Source: Photobacterium jeanii | GTDB taxonomy: Bacteria; Pseudomonadota; Gammaproteobacteria; Enterobacterales; Vibrionaceae | Length of the DNA: 64,000 nt | Direction of reading: 5' to 3' | Assembly (NCBI RefSeq): GCF_001650345.1 | Contig: NZ_LVHF01000033.1 | Span: 558,001-622,000, forward strand | Shown: positions 1 through 10,161 of the stretch, one piece after another | Numbering within the stretch: position 1 is the first letter of the stretch | Layout of the letters: every line of letters starts with the position of its first letter | Notes under the pieces: generated by a model | What the model saw: the letters and a program-made list of their open reading frames with translations, nothing else | Database searches by the model: none | What the model was told of the DNA's origin: nothing | Program-made: the position numbers and the translations under genes

Positions 1-7
1 TTTTTGT

Positions 8-26
8 TATGTTATATTGTAACGGT
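8..26. promoter_or_regulatory. Candidate Zur operator
   Basis: The core GTTATA-T-TGTAAC at 11-23 is a 6-1-6 inverted repeat with one mismatch. It matches the centre of the gammaproteobacterial Zur box (GTTATA-N-TATAAC). It lies about 70 bases before a small ORF that leads into a zinc-type ABC importer, which is where Zur repression of zinc uptake would be expected. Binding is inferred from sequence only. Confidence 0.6.
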
Positions 27-96
27 GTTGGTGTTAGCGCCATTTTGTTATGTGTTCTGATTCCAATCACATAATGTACAAACCTAAAAGTTAAGT

Positions 97-261
97 ATGA
101 AACAAGAAAACTCGTCTTCTGTTCCCGACGTAAAATGTGATGATATAACATCAAGTAATTGGCGTGCTTCCTTATTACTAGCCAGTGTGCCTGCGCGGCT
201 CATTGTCGCAGTAAGCTTTATTGCGTTACTTTGGGTTATGTTGTCTTTTCTGATTAAGTAG
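97..261 (+). CDS. Small single-pass membrane protein, first gene of zinc transporter operon
   Basis: This is a 54-codon frame (starts MKQENSSSVPD, ends LSFLIK) just downstream of the Zur-like site and 10 bases before the ABC ATPase gene. The first 24 or so residues are polar. Residues about 26-53 are hydrophobic and form one predicted membrane helix containing a Pro-Ala-Arg. I do not recognise the family. The close spacing to the ATPase start and the lack of a clear Shine-Dalgarno for that ATPase suggest transcriptional and perhaps translational coupling. The role is unknown; it could be an accessory subunit or regulator of the importer. It could also be a non-functional frame, but the length, codon use and position favour a real gene. 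Confidence 0.55.
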   Translation: MKQENSSSVPDVKCDDITSSNWRASLLLASVPARLIVAVSFIALLWVMLSFLIK

Positions 262-271
262 TTTTAATTTA

Positions 272-1006
272 ATGATTTCAATAGAAAATTTATCAGTTCG
301 TTACCGTGATGAGTTTGCGCTAGAGCAAGTGACTGCGCAGATTCAAAAAGGCGAATTGTTAGCCGTAGTAGGGCCGAACGGAGCGGGTAAGTCCACACTA
401 CTTAAAACCATCATGGATCAGATCAAACCTCATACAGGACACATTGACTTAGCGCAATCACGCTTAAGTGATATCGCTTATCTGCCTCAAAGTAGTCAAA
501 TTGATAAGCAATTTCCGATCACTGTGCGTGAATTTGTCGCCGGTGGGGCGTGGCGACGCTTGAGTTTTTGGCGTGCGTTCAACCGTAAAGAAAATGTTCG
601 AATTTATTCGGCCTTAGAAACGGTTGGTTTACTTGGAATGGAGGAACGTCAAATTAGTGCGCTTTCTGGCGGTCAGTTTCAGCGTATGTTATTTGCAAGA
701 ATGTTGGTTCAGGACGCTGATATTTTATTGCTTGATGAGCCGTTTAACGCAATTGATGCGCAAACCATTGAAGATTTAATGAAAGTCATTGAGCGTTGCC
801 AGCAAGCGGGTAAAACCGTGATTGCTGTTATTCACGATCTTGCCTTAGTGCAACGTTATTTTCCGCAAGTCATGCTGCTTGCAACACAAATGATCGCTAA
901 AGGTGATGCGCACCAAGTGCTTTCAACCGATAACCTTATCCGTGCGGGCTACCAGCATTTGGCGCACCTTCCTGCAGATTCAACTTTATTAAGCAAAACC
1001 GCATGA
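272..1006 (+). CDS. Metal (probably zinc) ABC transporter ATP-binding protein
   Basis: This is the cytoplasmic ATPase of a metal-type ABC importer and would energise uptake through the permease encoded next. Visible motifs are Walker A GPNGAGKST near residue 34, a Q-loop glutamine in AYLPQSS, the signature LSGGQFQR near residue 131, Walker B ILLLDEP near 151, and the H-loop histidine in VIHDLAL. At 244 aa it has the usual length for ZnuC/SitB-type ATPases. Its stop overlaps the permease start by 4 bases (ATGA), typical of coupled translation. Zinc is inferred from the Zur-like box and the His-rich binding protein; manganese is an alternative for this family. I give no symbol because ZnuC and AztA/SitB subfamilies cannot be separated by eye. 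Confidence 0.9.
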   Translation: MISIENLSVRYRDEFALEQVTAQIQKGELLAVVGPNGAGKSTLLKTIMDQIKPHTGHIDLAQSRLSDIAYLPQSSQIDKQFPITVREFVAGGAWRRLSFWRAFNRKENVRIYSALETVGLLGMEERQISALSGGQFQRMLFARMLVQDADILLLDEPFNAIDAQTIEDLMKVIERCQQAGKTVIAVIHDLALVQRYFPQVMLLATQMIAKGDAHQVLSTDNLIRAGYQHLAHLPADSTLLSKTA

Positions 1007-1869
1007 TCCAAGATCTCTACACATTATTCATCGAACCTTTTTCCGATTTTTCTTTCATGCAACGCGCCTTGTGGGGTTGTGTTGTGCTGAGCTTAAGCGC
1101 AACGCCAATCGGGGTTTTTCTTACCTTACGTCGTATGAGTCTAACTGGCGATGCAATGGCACACGCTATTTTACCGGGCGCAGCGATTGGTTTTCTCATT
1201 TCTGGCCTGTCGGTGTCGGCAATGACAATCGGCGGTGTGGTTGCTGGGTGTGTCGTTGCAGTGTTAGCTGGTGTCGTAGCAAGGCACTCCCATGCTGAAG
1301 AAGATTCCAGTATGGCGGCATTTTACCTGTTATCGCTGGCAACAGGTGTCCTGATTATTTCATCAAAAGGTAGCAATGTAGATCTGCTACATGTGCTATT
1401 TGGTTCGACGTTAGCCCTTAACGATGACGCGCTAATTCTACTGACCTCTATCGCGACAATTTCAGTATTGATGCTTGCGGTGTTGTACCGACCAATTGTG
1501 ATGGAGTGCGTTGATCCTGCGTTCTTCCGTACTGTGAGCAAGTTAAGTCCGGTTGCTCACTATAGTTTCCTGTTGCTGGTGGTATTGAATTTGGTCGCGG
1601 GCTTTCATGCTCTAGGTACTTTGATGGCGGTGGGGCTGATGATTTTACCAGCTGCTATTGCACGTTTTTGGACAGCTCGACTTGGTGTGATGTTAGTTAT
1701 CGCTTTCTTTGTGTCGGTAGTGAGTTGTTACTTCGGTCTGTTCTTGTCTTATCACGCTAGTTTAGCAACCAGCCCAGCGATTGTGCTGGTATTGGGTGGA
1801 ATTTATATAGTGTCGCTGTTGTTAGGGCGTCACGGTGGCTTATTGCTTAAGCAGTTTGCAAATCAATAA
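1003..1869 (+). CDS. Metal ABC transporter permease (ZnuB/AztB family)
   Basis: This is the inner-membrane permease of the importer, 288 aa with about eight hydrophobic segments spread over the whole protein. It has family hallmarks of the ABC-3 permeases: an early segment with RRMSLTGDAMAHAILPG, where conserved D and H residues occur, and a later helix with FHALGTLMAVGLMILPAA. It overlaps the ATPase gene by 4 bases and ends 14 bases before the binding-protein start, so the three genes form one operon. The substrate is most likely zinc, from the neighbours rather than from this sequence itself. Confidence 0.9.
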   Translation: MIQDLYTLFIEPFSDFSFMQRALWGCVVLSLSATPIGVFLTLRRMSLTGDAMAHAILPGAAIGFLISGLSVSAMTIGGVVAGCVVAVLAGVVARHSHAEEDSSMAAFYLLSLATGVLIISSKGSNVDLLHVLFGSTLALNDDALILLTSIATISVLMLAVLYRPIVMECVDPAFFRTVSKLSPVAHYSFLLLVVLNLVAGFHALGTLMAVGLMILPAAIARFWTARLGVMLVIAFFVSVVSCYFGLFLSYHASLATSPAIVLVLGGIYIVSLLLGRHGGLLLKQFANQ

Positions 1870-1883
1870 TTATGGAGAAAGAA

Positions 1884-2909
<1,026 letters not shown>

Positions 2910-2939
2910 TTATTCTTTGATAATTATAGTGTTATATAG

Positions 2940-2969
2940 AAAGCCAGCTTATATGCTGGCTTTCTTTTT
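2940..2969 (+). terminator. Rho-independent terminator of zinc importer operon
   Basis: A nine-base stem AAAGCCAGC / GCTGGCTTT (2940-2948 with 2955-2963) is followed by a T-rich run, 30 bases after the binding-protein stop. Confidence 0.85.
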
Positions 2970-2993
2970 ATATCAGCTATCGGCTAAGAGTCG

Positions 2994-3021
2994 AAATAAA
3001 AAAAGCGGGCGCAAGGCCCGC
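2994..3021 (-). terminator. Terminator for the C45 hydrolase gene
   Basis: The stem GCGGGC / GCCCGC (3005-3010 with 3016-3021) lies 26 bases past the stop of the minus-strand gene, with an A-rich run on the plus strand (U-run in the minus transcript). Confidence 0.8.
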
Positions 3022-3046
3022 AAAAATAACACCGAAGAGATATTCT

Positions 3047-4237
3047 TTAGTTTCTGACAGGAGTGTTATTAATAATGACAACTGGCGCCCCACGACCTGC
3101 TTTATCCGTTTGGATGTACATGGTGGTTTTTGCTGGCGTCCAGTCAAAGTAGGTTGAAGTCACTGTGCCCATCATTTTGCCACGTCCTTTCCATAGCGGT
3201 TTTGAGCCGAGGAAATCTTGTGCATCACCCATGCTGATATCATCGTTCGCCATGAATTTATCCGCTGCGGCTTGGCGAGCCAGAGAGTGGGCTGCGAATT
3301 TATCATCAACAAAACTGTCTTGCTGATAGATAGAGTGGTTAGCGTGTGCTTTCCAAGGGGCTGTTGACGTACGAACTGCATTTTTGTAGCCGTTCTCAAC
3401 GTTTACGACCTCAGAATTACCGTCAGCCACGGTATAAGAGAAATAAGCAGAGTAGTTTTTGTGCTTTTTCACCATCTTAACAATGTCTGAAGGCTGCTGA
3501 ATATTGTATGCCTCCCACGATAGGTACATAGAGGGCGTGCTGTCGTTAGTAATGATTGCGCCACCATCTTTTTCACGGGCTGTACCATCACTCGCGTTGG
3601 TGTTCATTAACACCATTTGACCACCTTTAGCGATACCACCGTAAGGGATCAAACCAGCCCAAGTTTGGATGACACGCGTTTGACCATTTTCATCTGTGTG
3701 CTTGAGCACAATTAGGCCAGTGTAGTTGACGCCCATGTAGTCAAAATTGGCTGCTCCCCATGCGTGACCTTTTTGGTCTGTTTTTGCCATTACAGTACAT
3801 TTGGCAGGGGCATTTGGATCGTGTTCTGCTTGTAAAAAGCCCATTCCACCTTGCGCTTGGCTCTCTAGGATAGCCTCATCAGACATAGCGACAGACAGCA
3901 GTAACTCAGGTGAGCGTTGTAAAGATTCAGATAGTCCACGAATGTAGTCAGCGGCATCAGGACTGCTTTTTTCTAACTTTTCAAACACAGACTTTGTTTT
4001 AAAGCCTTTAGAAATTCCCTTGGTATTTAAGCCTGGTAGCATCACGTTAAGGGTGCTGTCGAAGCGATCAATCGCATCAATAATCTGATCTTTTGCGACA
4101 GTACCCACATGGCGACCAAGTTCGTAGGAGCTGCCATTAAAGCGTACTTCTGCTATTTGATCTGTGTGTTGGATAAGTTCAGCTGAAGCAGTTGCAGAAG
4201 CCAACAGTAAACAAAGAGAAAGGTGTTTGAGTTTCAT
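3047..4237 (-). CDS. Secreted C45-family Ntn-hydrolase / acyltransferase-like protein
   Basis: 396 aa with a clear signal peptide (MKLKHLSLCLLLASATASA), so probably periplasmic. The body resembles the C45/AAT (penicillin acyltransferase-like, also choloylglycine-hydrolase-like) Ntn-hydrolases. There is a candidate nucleophile Cys147 in AKCTVMAK, preceded by an N-terminal helical part that would be the autocleaved propeptide. Downstream are the GAANFDYMG and GLIPYGGIAKGGQMVLMNTNAS segments that normally form the Ntn core. In the family, cleavage exposes the Cys as N-terminal nucleophile for amide hydrolysis. The natural substrate cannot be read from the sequence. The gene stands alone with its own terminator. 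Start chosen at the signal-peptide Met; AGCTATG context, GGGAGTGAGCT upstream. Confidence 0.75.
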   Translation of the reverse strand: MKLKHLSLCLLLASATASAELIQHTDQIAEVRFNGSSYELGRHVGTVAKDQIIDAIDRFDSTLNVMLPGLNTKGISKGFKTKSVFEKLEKSSPDAADYIRGLSESLQRSPELLLSVAMSDEAILESQAQGGMGFLQAEHDPNAPAKCTVMAKTDQKGHAWGAANFDYMGVNYTGLIVLKHTDENGQTRVIQTWAGLIPYGGIAKGGQMVLMNTNASDGTAREKDGGAIITNDSTPSMYLSWEAYNIQQPSDIVKMVKKHKNYSAYFSYTVADGNSEVVNVENGYKNAVRTSTAPWKAHANHSIYQQDSFVDDKFAAHSLARQAAADKFMANDDISMGDAQDFLGSKPLWKGRGKMMGTVTSTYFDWTPAKTTMYIQTDKAGRGAPVVIINNTPVRN

Positions 4238-4671
4238 AGCTCACTCCCAATAAAAGAATATGATTTTGTAATGAAAATGTGTTGTAAGCAGAGTTACGCA
4301 ATCAATAATTCATATTCTTTGATGTCAAACAATGTGGTCATCATTACAGCTAGAGCTAACTTCCACAATGGTTTGATATCGAAATATTTACTTTGTTTGA
4401 GGGAGATCAATTTTTGAATGAGAGGTGTGAAGGAGGTCTAATATTGAACGCTACTCTAAATGAAGAAAGTGCAATCCATTACACATATAAAACAGAGAGT
4501 GATGTAAATATAAAATTACAAATTAACCATTAAATGAAGGTCTTAAACGCTTTAATTGCGTATTACTGCGATGACAACGGAAAATTGCTGAGGTATATTA
4601 GCGCGAAATTTAAGTTTAACGTGTAACTATGTTGTTATGGATTTGGTTTTAAATTAGCCATTAGGAATATA
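4238..4671. other. Intergenic region upstream of chemoreceptor; possible micro-ORF
   Basis: No normal gene is seen. One curiosity: AGGAGG at 4431-4436 lies seven bases before a TTG at 4444 that opens a 29-codon frame (MNATLNEESAIHYTYK..., ending at 4533). Nothing else supports translation. The rest is AT-rich and probably carries the divergent promoters of the flanking genes. Confidence 0.4.
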
Positions 4672-6513
4672 ATGAATATTCGAAGTAAATTAACGCTCCT
4701 CAGTGCCGGACCTGTTTGTTTAGTTGTATTTATATTCGGCCTCGCCGTGTCATCTGTGTTCCGTGTTCTCGATATGACGGATCAGATCAGTGTTGCTAAA
4801 GAATTAGAGATTTCGTTGCTTAACTTGCGACGTTATGAAAAAGACTTCTTGATCCGTCATGATCAAGTGGCATTGGATAAGTTCGCCCAAGAAACCCGAC
4901 ATTTCAATACCTTAAACCAAGACTTGCTGAAAGGTGCTGACGTTATAGGCTTCGACAAAGCGCCGATTGAAGAAATTGGTCATGAGGTTGAGCTTTACCT
5001 TGATGCTTTTAATGAATTGTCGAAGCTATATATGCAGCTTGGAGAAGAAGAGAGTACTGCTGGCTTAGTACCGAAAATTATTGATACAACAGAGCACCTT
5101 TTTGATCATGTACGTACTCAAGAATCGTTAGTGGCTTATGTTGAACTAACCAATCTTGTACGTGATGTTGCGAGTAAGTTTTCTGCCCAGAAATTAGCGC
5201 GAGTGGAGTCTTTAAGTGAGGTGTTACGCTCTGAATTGAGCGCGAATTTTGATCAAGACGGTTTGAAAGACTTAGATCAGTTGTTATCTATGTTAAACCA
5301 AGCTGAGTCGCTCTCTTCACGAATTGGTTTGACGCCAACAGACGGTTTACTAGGTAAGACACGTAGTGCTGCCCATAGCATGGAGTCGAAGTTTGATGGC
5401 ATCGCTATTGATATCTTCAAGAAGGTTGATAGCGACCTAGATGAACTGATGATCATTTCTATTATCATTGCTGCAATCGCGATCATTGCGCTGATCAGTA
5501 TCAGTGAATTGACCAAGCGTAATATCTTACGCCGCATTGAAGATCTTCAGCATATGATGGAAAAAGTTGAGCAGAATAACGATCTAACTTTACGAGCGGA
5601 TGCCAATGCTCAAGATGAGATCGGTAAAATGTCTGCCAGCATCAACTCGACGCTTGATAAGCTAAATGGCTTTATGCGTGAGGTTCAGCAGGTGAGTCAT
5701 ACCGTTAATGATGAAGCGGTAAACATTCAATCACGTAGCCGAAAGACAGAAAGTGATTTGAATACTCAGCAGGCTGAAACAGAAATGGTTGTTACCGCTG
5801 TGACAGAGATGTCTGCAACCATCAATGAGATTGCTGAAACCACAGGTAATGCGGCACGTAACGCAGAAACAGCAAATGCGAGTGCGCGTGATGGCTTAGA
5901 TGAAGTAAGCAATACGCGCAATATGATCAACCTATTGTCGAACTCATTGTCATCAACCAATCAATTAGTTGATGAGCTCGCAGCGGCATCGAATAATATC
6001 GGTGCTGTGATGAATGTGATTGGCGATATTGCAGAGCAAACTAACTTGCTTGCACTGAATGCCGCCATTGAAGCTGCGCGAGCAGGTGAGCAAGGGCGCG
6101 GCTTTGCGGTGGTTGCAGACGAAGTACGTACTTTGGCGCAGCGTACCCAGCACTCCACGGCAGAAATCAGCCAGATTATTGAAACTCTGCAATCAAAAAC
6201 CAATCAGGTTGTAGCCAATATCTGTGATTGCCAAGGGCATAGTAGCGATAGTGTTGAGCAAGCGTCATCTGCTGAAGCTAAGCTAAACCAAATCATGACT
6301 GATATTGAGCTGATCCTAGATTCGAGCACTCAAATTGCCGCAGCAGTTGAGGAACAGAGTCAAGTGACTGGTGAAGTATCGCAAAATCTTAATAACATCA
6401 GCGAAGTGGTGCACAACAGTGTGGCAACAGCACAAGAAAATACCACTACCAGCATGCAGCTAAGCGCAAGCTCAGAGCAGCTGAAATCAGCAGTAGATCG
6501 CTTCGTTGTATAG
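4672..6513 (+). CDS. Methyl-accepting chemotaxis protein, large periplasmic sensor
   Basis: A membrane-bound chemoreceptor (613 aa) that would signal through CheW/CheA. TM1 is at about residues 9-32 and TM2 at about 258-280, bracketing a roughly 225-residue helical periplasmic sensor of the long (HBM-like, bimodular helical) type. A HAMP domain follows (about 282-335), then the cytoplasmic signalling rod with the conserved hairpin tip ([20 protein letters not shown]) near residue 453. The C-terminus (SAVDRFVV) has no NWETF-type CheR tether. The ligand is unknown. The gene is monocistronic in appearance. Confidence 0.93.
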   Translation: MNIRSKLTLLSAGPVCLVVFIFGLAVSSVFRVLDMTDQISVAKELEISLLNLRRYEKDFLIRHDQVALDKFAQETRHFNTLNQDLLKGADVIGFDKAPIEEIGHEVELYLDAFNELSKLYMQLGEEESTAGLVPKIIDTTEHLFDHVRTQESLVAYVELTNLVRDVASKFSAQKLARVESLSEVLRSELSANFDQDGLKDLDQLLSMLNQAESLSSRIGLTPTDGLLGKTRSAAHSMESKFDGIAIDIFKKVDSDLDELMIISIIIAAIAIIALISISELTKRNILRRIEDLQHMMEKVEQNNDLTLRADANAQDEIGKMSASINSTLDKLNGFMREVQQVSHTVNDEAVNIQSRSRKTESDLNTQQAETEMVVTAVTEMSATINEIAETTGNAARNAETANASARDGLDEVSNTRNMINLLSNSLSSTNQLVDELAAASNNIGAVMNVIGDIAEQTNLLALNAAIEAARAGEQGRGFAVVADEVRTLAQRTQHSTAEISQIIETLQSKTNQVVANICDCQGHSSDSVEQASSAEAKLNQIMTDIELILDSSTQIAAAVEEQSQVTGEVSQNLNNISEVVHNSVATAQENTTTSMQLSASSEQLKSAVDRFVV

Positions 6514-6762
6514 AAAATTCATGTTGTTAAACGCACAGGTTTAACGTGTGAATCTAACTCGCCAGCTCTCTCTTTCATTAGAGAGGGTTGGTGGGGGGCA
6601 AGTTGTTCCCTCCTTTTGAAATATCACTTCATATTATTTTTTTACCTGAGCCCCTGTGAGAACAAACCATGGTTATAGTTGGGCTTTTACCATCTAAAGT
6701 TGCTCGTTTAGTGGTAGAGTCTTTTGATGTATTAAGAAGAGACTTATTGTAGGGAAGTTGAG

Positions 6763-7095
6763 TTGTTAGAACTTAAAACGATAGCGTTATTTTTTGTTAC
6801 CGCTATTGCAGAAATAGTTGGCTGCTACTTACCATATTTATGGTTAAAGGAAGATAAATCCATTTGGTTACTCGTCCCCGCAGCTCTCTCATTAGCTTTA
6901 TTCGCATGGCTTTTATCTTTACACCCAACAGCCGCAGGGCGCGTTTATGCCGCCTATGGCGGTGTTTATATTTTTGTCGCTATATTGTGGTTATGGCTAG
7001 TAGACGGTATTCGTCCGACAGTATGGGACGTGATTGGAGTGTCAGTAGCTCTTACAGGCATGGCAATAATCATGTTTGCACCCCGTGGAGCATAG
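6763..7095 (+). CDS. ynfA: YnfA family (UPF0060) inner-membrane protein
   Basis: 110 aa, four hydrophobic segments. It aligns by eye along its whole length with E. coli YnfA: the pattern [13 protein letters not shown], the middle [17 protein letters not shown] and the end [11 protein letters not shown] are retained. YnfA is a small four-helix membrane protein of the small multidrug-resistance-like fold whose physiological role is not settled. The start is TTG at 6763, with AGGGAAG at 6751-6757 as ribosome-binding site; there is no in-frame ATG near the conserved N-terminus. A bidirectional terminator follows. Confidence 0.9.
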   Translation: MLELKTIALFFVTAIAEIVGCYLPYLWLKEDKSIWLLVPAALSLALFAWLLSLHPTAAGRVYAAYGGVYIFVAILWLWLVDGIRPTVWDVIGVSVALTGMAIIMFAPRGA

Positions 7096-7198
7096 TAACA
7101 ATTTTCGGTATTAGCTTTATGTTGAGATGAACATGGGAAAGTTGATCATATTCTTGACGCTAACTTTGTATAGCAATTTAAGTTGAATTTTCATAAAC

Positions 7199-7232
7199 AA
7201 AAGGCAGCATATGAAGGTGTGCTGCCTTTTTT
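7199..7232. terminator. Bidirectional terminator between ynfA and the Ig-repeat lipoprotein
   Basis: The stem AAAAGGCAGCA / TGCTGCCTTTT (7199-7209 with 7220-7230) continues into T on the plus strand and has A upstream. It lies between convergent genes. Confidence 0.85.
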
Positions 7233-7249
7233 ATGACCAAAATTGTAAA

Positions 7250-9667
7250 TTAGTTATCTAAATCGTAGTAGATAATGCGATATTGCAACGGGGTATCTGG
7301 ATTGCCTGTTTTGGCTGTAACTGCATCGCCTGAAATTGTGATATGGAAAACTATTTTCTGTGTCGGATCGGCGAGTACTGTTTTTAATGCACCAGAAATG
7401 ACCCCATATTTAGGTTTGAAGAAGAAAGCCCAGCCGTCTGCTCGATAGTGACCAGGAGCATAGAAGGCTTTGATCAGAGAGCCATCTGTACCAACTTTAC
7501 CACCGCCTTTTCTCAGCGGCATTTTCATTTCACTTAGAATACGACCATTTTTATCGGTATCTCTGATCGTAATCTTAATGTTTTTACCCTCGGTAAAGGT
7601 ATGGCTAGCGATGTGAGAAATACTCCATGTTGTTACATGGTACGTTTGATAAGAAATACTCTCGAAGCCTTGAGGATATTTCTTTAAGAACAGACCATCT
7701 TTTTGTCGCTTTCGTAATACACGTAGTTCGGCTTGCAGTGGGAAGTAGCCATGCGGAAAAGCAGAAAAATCTCGGAAGCCTTCAGCTTTTCTTCCTACAG
7801 GATAAAAAGAGTTACCTGTGAAAACCCTGTCTGCATAACTCTTAAATGCGTTATATCCGATACCAACATATTTAAAGTCTTTGGCTAGGTTGAGTAATCG
7901 GTGACCAACTTGGCTGACACCGCCGTAGTTTGTAAGGGCTAGTTTTCTTTTATTTCCATGCTTATCAGGGTTTGTGTATGGTTGATCTGGTTTTTTACCT
8001 TCAGTGAATTGCATTTGAACAGTGTCGTGGAACCAACTGTATGCGCTGTGTCCGAAAATACTCGATTCCATTGCAGCTTTTTGACCATCCTTAAATAGCG
8101 AACTATTCAGATCAATACCTGCTTTTTCTACATACCCGCGGAATGGCTGCCTCGTCATGTAATGGTCAAAAGAACCTGAAGCTGAGAATAAGTAAGCGGC
8201 ACGTTCTGCATTTTTATCGAAACTGGCTTTATATTCAGGGTTTGGGCGTTGGGCTACAGCTTTGAAAAAAGCGTACCATTTGAGCATAAATGCTTTAAAT
8301 TCAGGTTTATAAACTCCCTCGGTATGGACAAAATCACCTGAGGAATCTTTGCTAAGGTTCGGTGCGATCACATATTGGTTTGAAGCACCTTCAACAACAT
8401 TATTTGCGCTACCATCGTAGTAAGCCATTAGTTCATCGTAGATGGTTTTAATCTTTTCGCGTTGTATCTTTTCTTCGTTAGTTTCAATAAATGTAGGTTT
8501 AGCATACGCTTTTGTTATCACTGTAACTGTACTGGTTATACCATCCAAGCTTGCAATGATTTGAGTTTTACCTGTGTTTACTCCCGTTACGATACCTTTA
8601 GTATTTACCGTTGCAATATTTGTATTACTCGTGCTCCACGACACTTTTGTCGTGATATTTGCGGTTGAACCATCACTGTATATTCCGTTAGCTGTTAACG
8701 CTTGAGTTTGACCTTTGTGAAGTAGCAATTGTGTAGGTGCTATTTGAATTGACTGAGGTGCAGCGTTAATAACTTGAACATTTAAATTAGAGCTTGTAAT
8801 GCCATTTAAAGATGCCGTAATAACGCTATTTCCTATAGCTTTCCCTGTAATAACACCTTGGTTGTTTACTGTCACAACTCTGTAATTAGTTGAGTTCCAA
8901 TTAGCAGAAGTCGTAATATTAGTTGTTTTTCCATCACTAAAAGTTGCGGTTGCCACTAATGGCTGTTTTGTGCCTATCGTAATTTGTAGAGGTGATGGGC
9001 TAATTGTAATAGCACTAATAACTGCTGGGGTGACATCAATATCGATAGTATTGCTCTTTACACCGTTATAGCTGGCACTTGCTTTCGTGTTACCAGTGTT
9101 AACGCCTGTTACTACTCCTGCTGAGTTAGTAGTTGCAATTTTTGTATTGGTAAATACCCAAGAAACGAAAGCAGTGATATCAGATGAAGTACTATCACTG
9201 TATGTCGCCATTACTTTGATTGGTTGAGTTAGCCCTTTAGCCAGAACTATTGATGTAGGAGTAATCTGTAGTCTTTGCAGGGTGACACTTGTCACTTCAA
9301 TATTTACGGTATTACTCGTGATATTGTTAAACTGAGCTGTAACGTCAACGAAACCAGACTTAACACCTTCGAGTACACCTGCACCGATGAATGATGCGAT
9401 ATTGTTATCGCTTGATTGCCAAGTCACACTATTGGTGACGTCTGCGGTAGAGCCGTTACTGTATGTTGCAGTGGCTTTTAGTTGCGATGGCTGGTTTTTA
9501 GCTAAAGTGGTTGAATTTGTGGTGATGTGAATTTCTGTAACTACAACTCCCGTTTGAGGTGTAGTATTGGCTTCTTCTGATGTTCCTGAATTACAACCAC
9601 TTAATATTGCTGATATAAAAAATAAGGCGGTAAAAGTGATTCTTTTAAATAAATTAACAATGGACAT
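7250..9667 (-). CDS. Large lipoprotein with four Ig-like (Big_2) repeats and a divergent CAP/SCP-like domain
   Basis: 805 aa. The signal peptide ends in a lipobox ILSGC with Cys25, so it is probably anchored in the outer membrane. From about residue 45 to 390 there are four repeats of 80-85 residues of bacterial Ig-like type 2, each with the phrases ATYSDGST, VSWxxxNxxIATxNxxGVVTGVNTG and a closing IDIDV-like strand. The remaining 400 residues are not obviously a known family. However, FDHYM (near 501), a Glu in MESSIFGHSAYSWFHD (near 532) and VGHRLLNL..YVGIGYN (near 586-602) follow in the order expected for the His-Glu-Trp-GHR-VGIG signature of CAP/SCP (YkwD-like) domains. The CAP call is inference. 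Role: probably surface adhesion or cell-wall/polymer interaction. Own promoter region; convergent with ynfA. Confidence 0.75.
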   Translation of the reverse strand: MSIVNLFKRITFTALFFISAILSGCNSGTSEEANTTPQTGVVVTEIHITTNSTTLAKNQPSQLKATATYSNGSTADVTNSVTWQSSDNNIASFIGAGVLEGVKSGFVDVTAQFNNITSNTVNIEVTSVTLQRLQITPTSIVLAKGLTQPIKVMATYSDSTSSDITAFVSWVFTNTKIATTNSAGVVTGVNTGNTKASASYNGVKSNTIDIDVTPAVISAITISPSPLQITIGTKQPLVATATFSDGKTTNITTSANWNSTNYRVVTVNNQGVITGKAIGNSVITASLNGITSSNLNVQVINAAPQSIQIAPTQLLLHKGQTQALTANGIYSDGSTANITTKVSWSTSNTNIATVNTKGIVTGVNTGKTQIIASLDGITSTVTVITKAYAKPTFIETNEEKIQREKIKTIYDELMAYYDGSANNVVEGASNQYVIAPNLSKDSSGDFVHTEGVYKPEFKAFMLKWYAFFKAVAQRPNPEYKASFDKNAERAAYLFSASGSFDHYMTRQPFRGYVEKAGIDLNSSLFKDGQKAAMESSIFGHSAYSWFHDTVQMQFTEGKKPDQPYTNPDKHGNKRKLALTNYGGVSQVGHRLLNLAKDFKYVGIGYNAFKSYADRVFTGNSFYPVGRKAEGFRDFSAFPHGYFPLQAELRVLRKRQKDGLFLKKYPQGFESISYQTYHVTTWSISHIASHTFTEGKNIKITIRDTDKNGRILSEMKMPLRKGGGKVGTDGSLIKAFYAPGHYRADGWAFFFKPKYGVISGALKTVLADPTQKIVFHITISGDAVTAKTGNPDTPLQYRIIYYDLDN

Positions 9668-10161
9668 AACCGTGTAACCTTTACTCTGTGTTGAAGTATT
9701 TAACTCATAATCATCCCTTTTTAATGGAGGATTGTTTGGGTATAAATTACATCATTTATTTATTGCTCATGTTAAAGAAAATATAGGAAGAGTTAATATT
9801 ACATTTCAAAGTTGCAATAAGGCTTGAGCTGTTTTTGATATATTTATCTTTACATTATGGATGAACGCCATGTTAAAACGGAGTGTTATAGATGGCTTGT
9901 TACTTCATTTGTGAAATGGCATAGAGCTTGTGGTTGATTTTATATTGAAGGGCGATACATGCAATATATCGCTAGGTTTTTTGTTGTATATATATGGCGT
10001 TTTGTTCAAACAATGGAGTAGGGCAAGCTTTCAATTCTTTGAAATTACAATGATGTTGTGAAAGTGGTTATCGTCTTATTTTATTGTTGAAACTACTACC
10101 GCTATTAATAAAAAAGGCGCTGTTATCACAGCGCCTTTTTGTTAAATAACAGGTTTGGTAC
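9668..10161. other. AT-rich intergenic region between two minus-strand genes
   Basis: I see no gene of normal size. The left part should hold the promoter of the lipoprotein gene. The right end holds the terminator of the acyl-CoA synthetase gene (described separately). A 20-codon frame at about 9959 lacks support. Confidence 0.5.
10111..10140 (-). terminator. Terminator of acyl-CoA synthetase gene
   Basis: The stem GGCGCTG / CAGCGCC (10116-10122 with 10129-10135) has A and T runs on both sides. It lies 22 bases past the minus-strand stop and would also work in the plus direction. Confidence 0.85.

Noticed and set aside
4223..4417. 64-codon plus-strand frame before the chemoreceptor
   Set aside because: It overlaps the start of the minus-strand C45 hydrolase gene, has no ribosome-binding site and low-complexity composition.
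6562..6592. CTCTCT/AGAGAG inverted repeat after the first chemoreceptor
   Set aside because: The stem is short and not followed by a T-run, so I do not call it a terminator.
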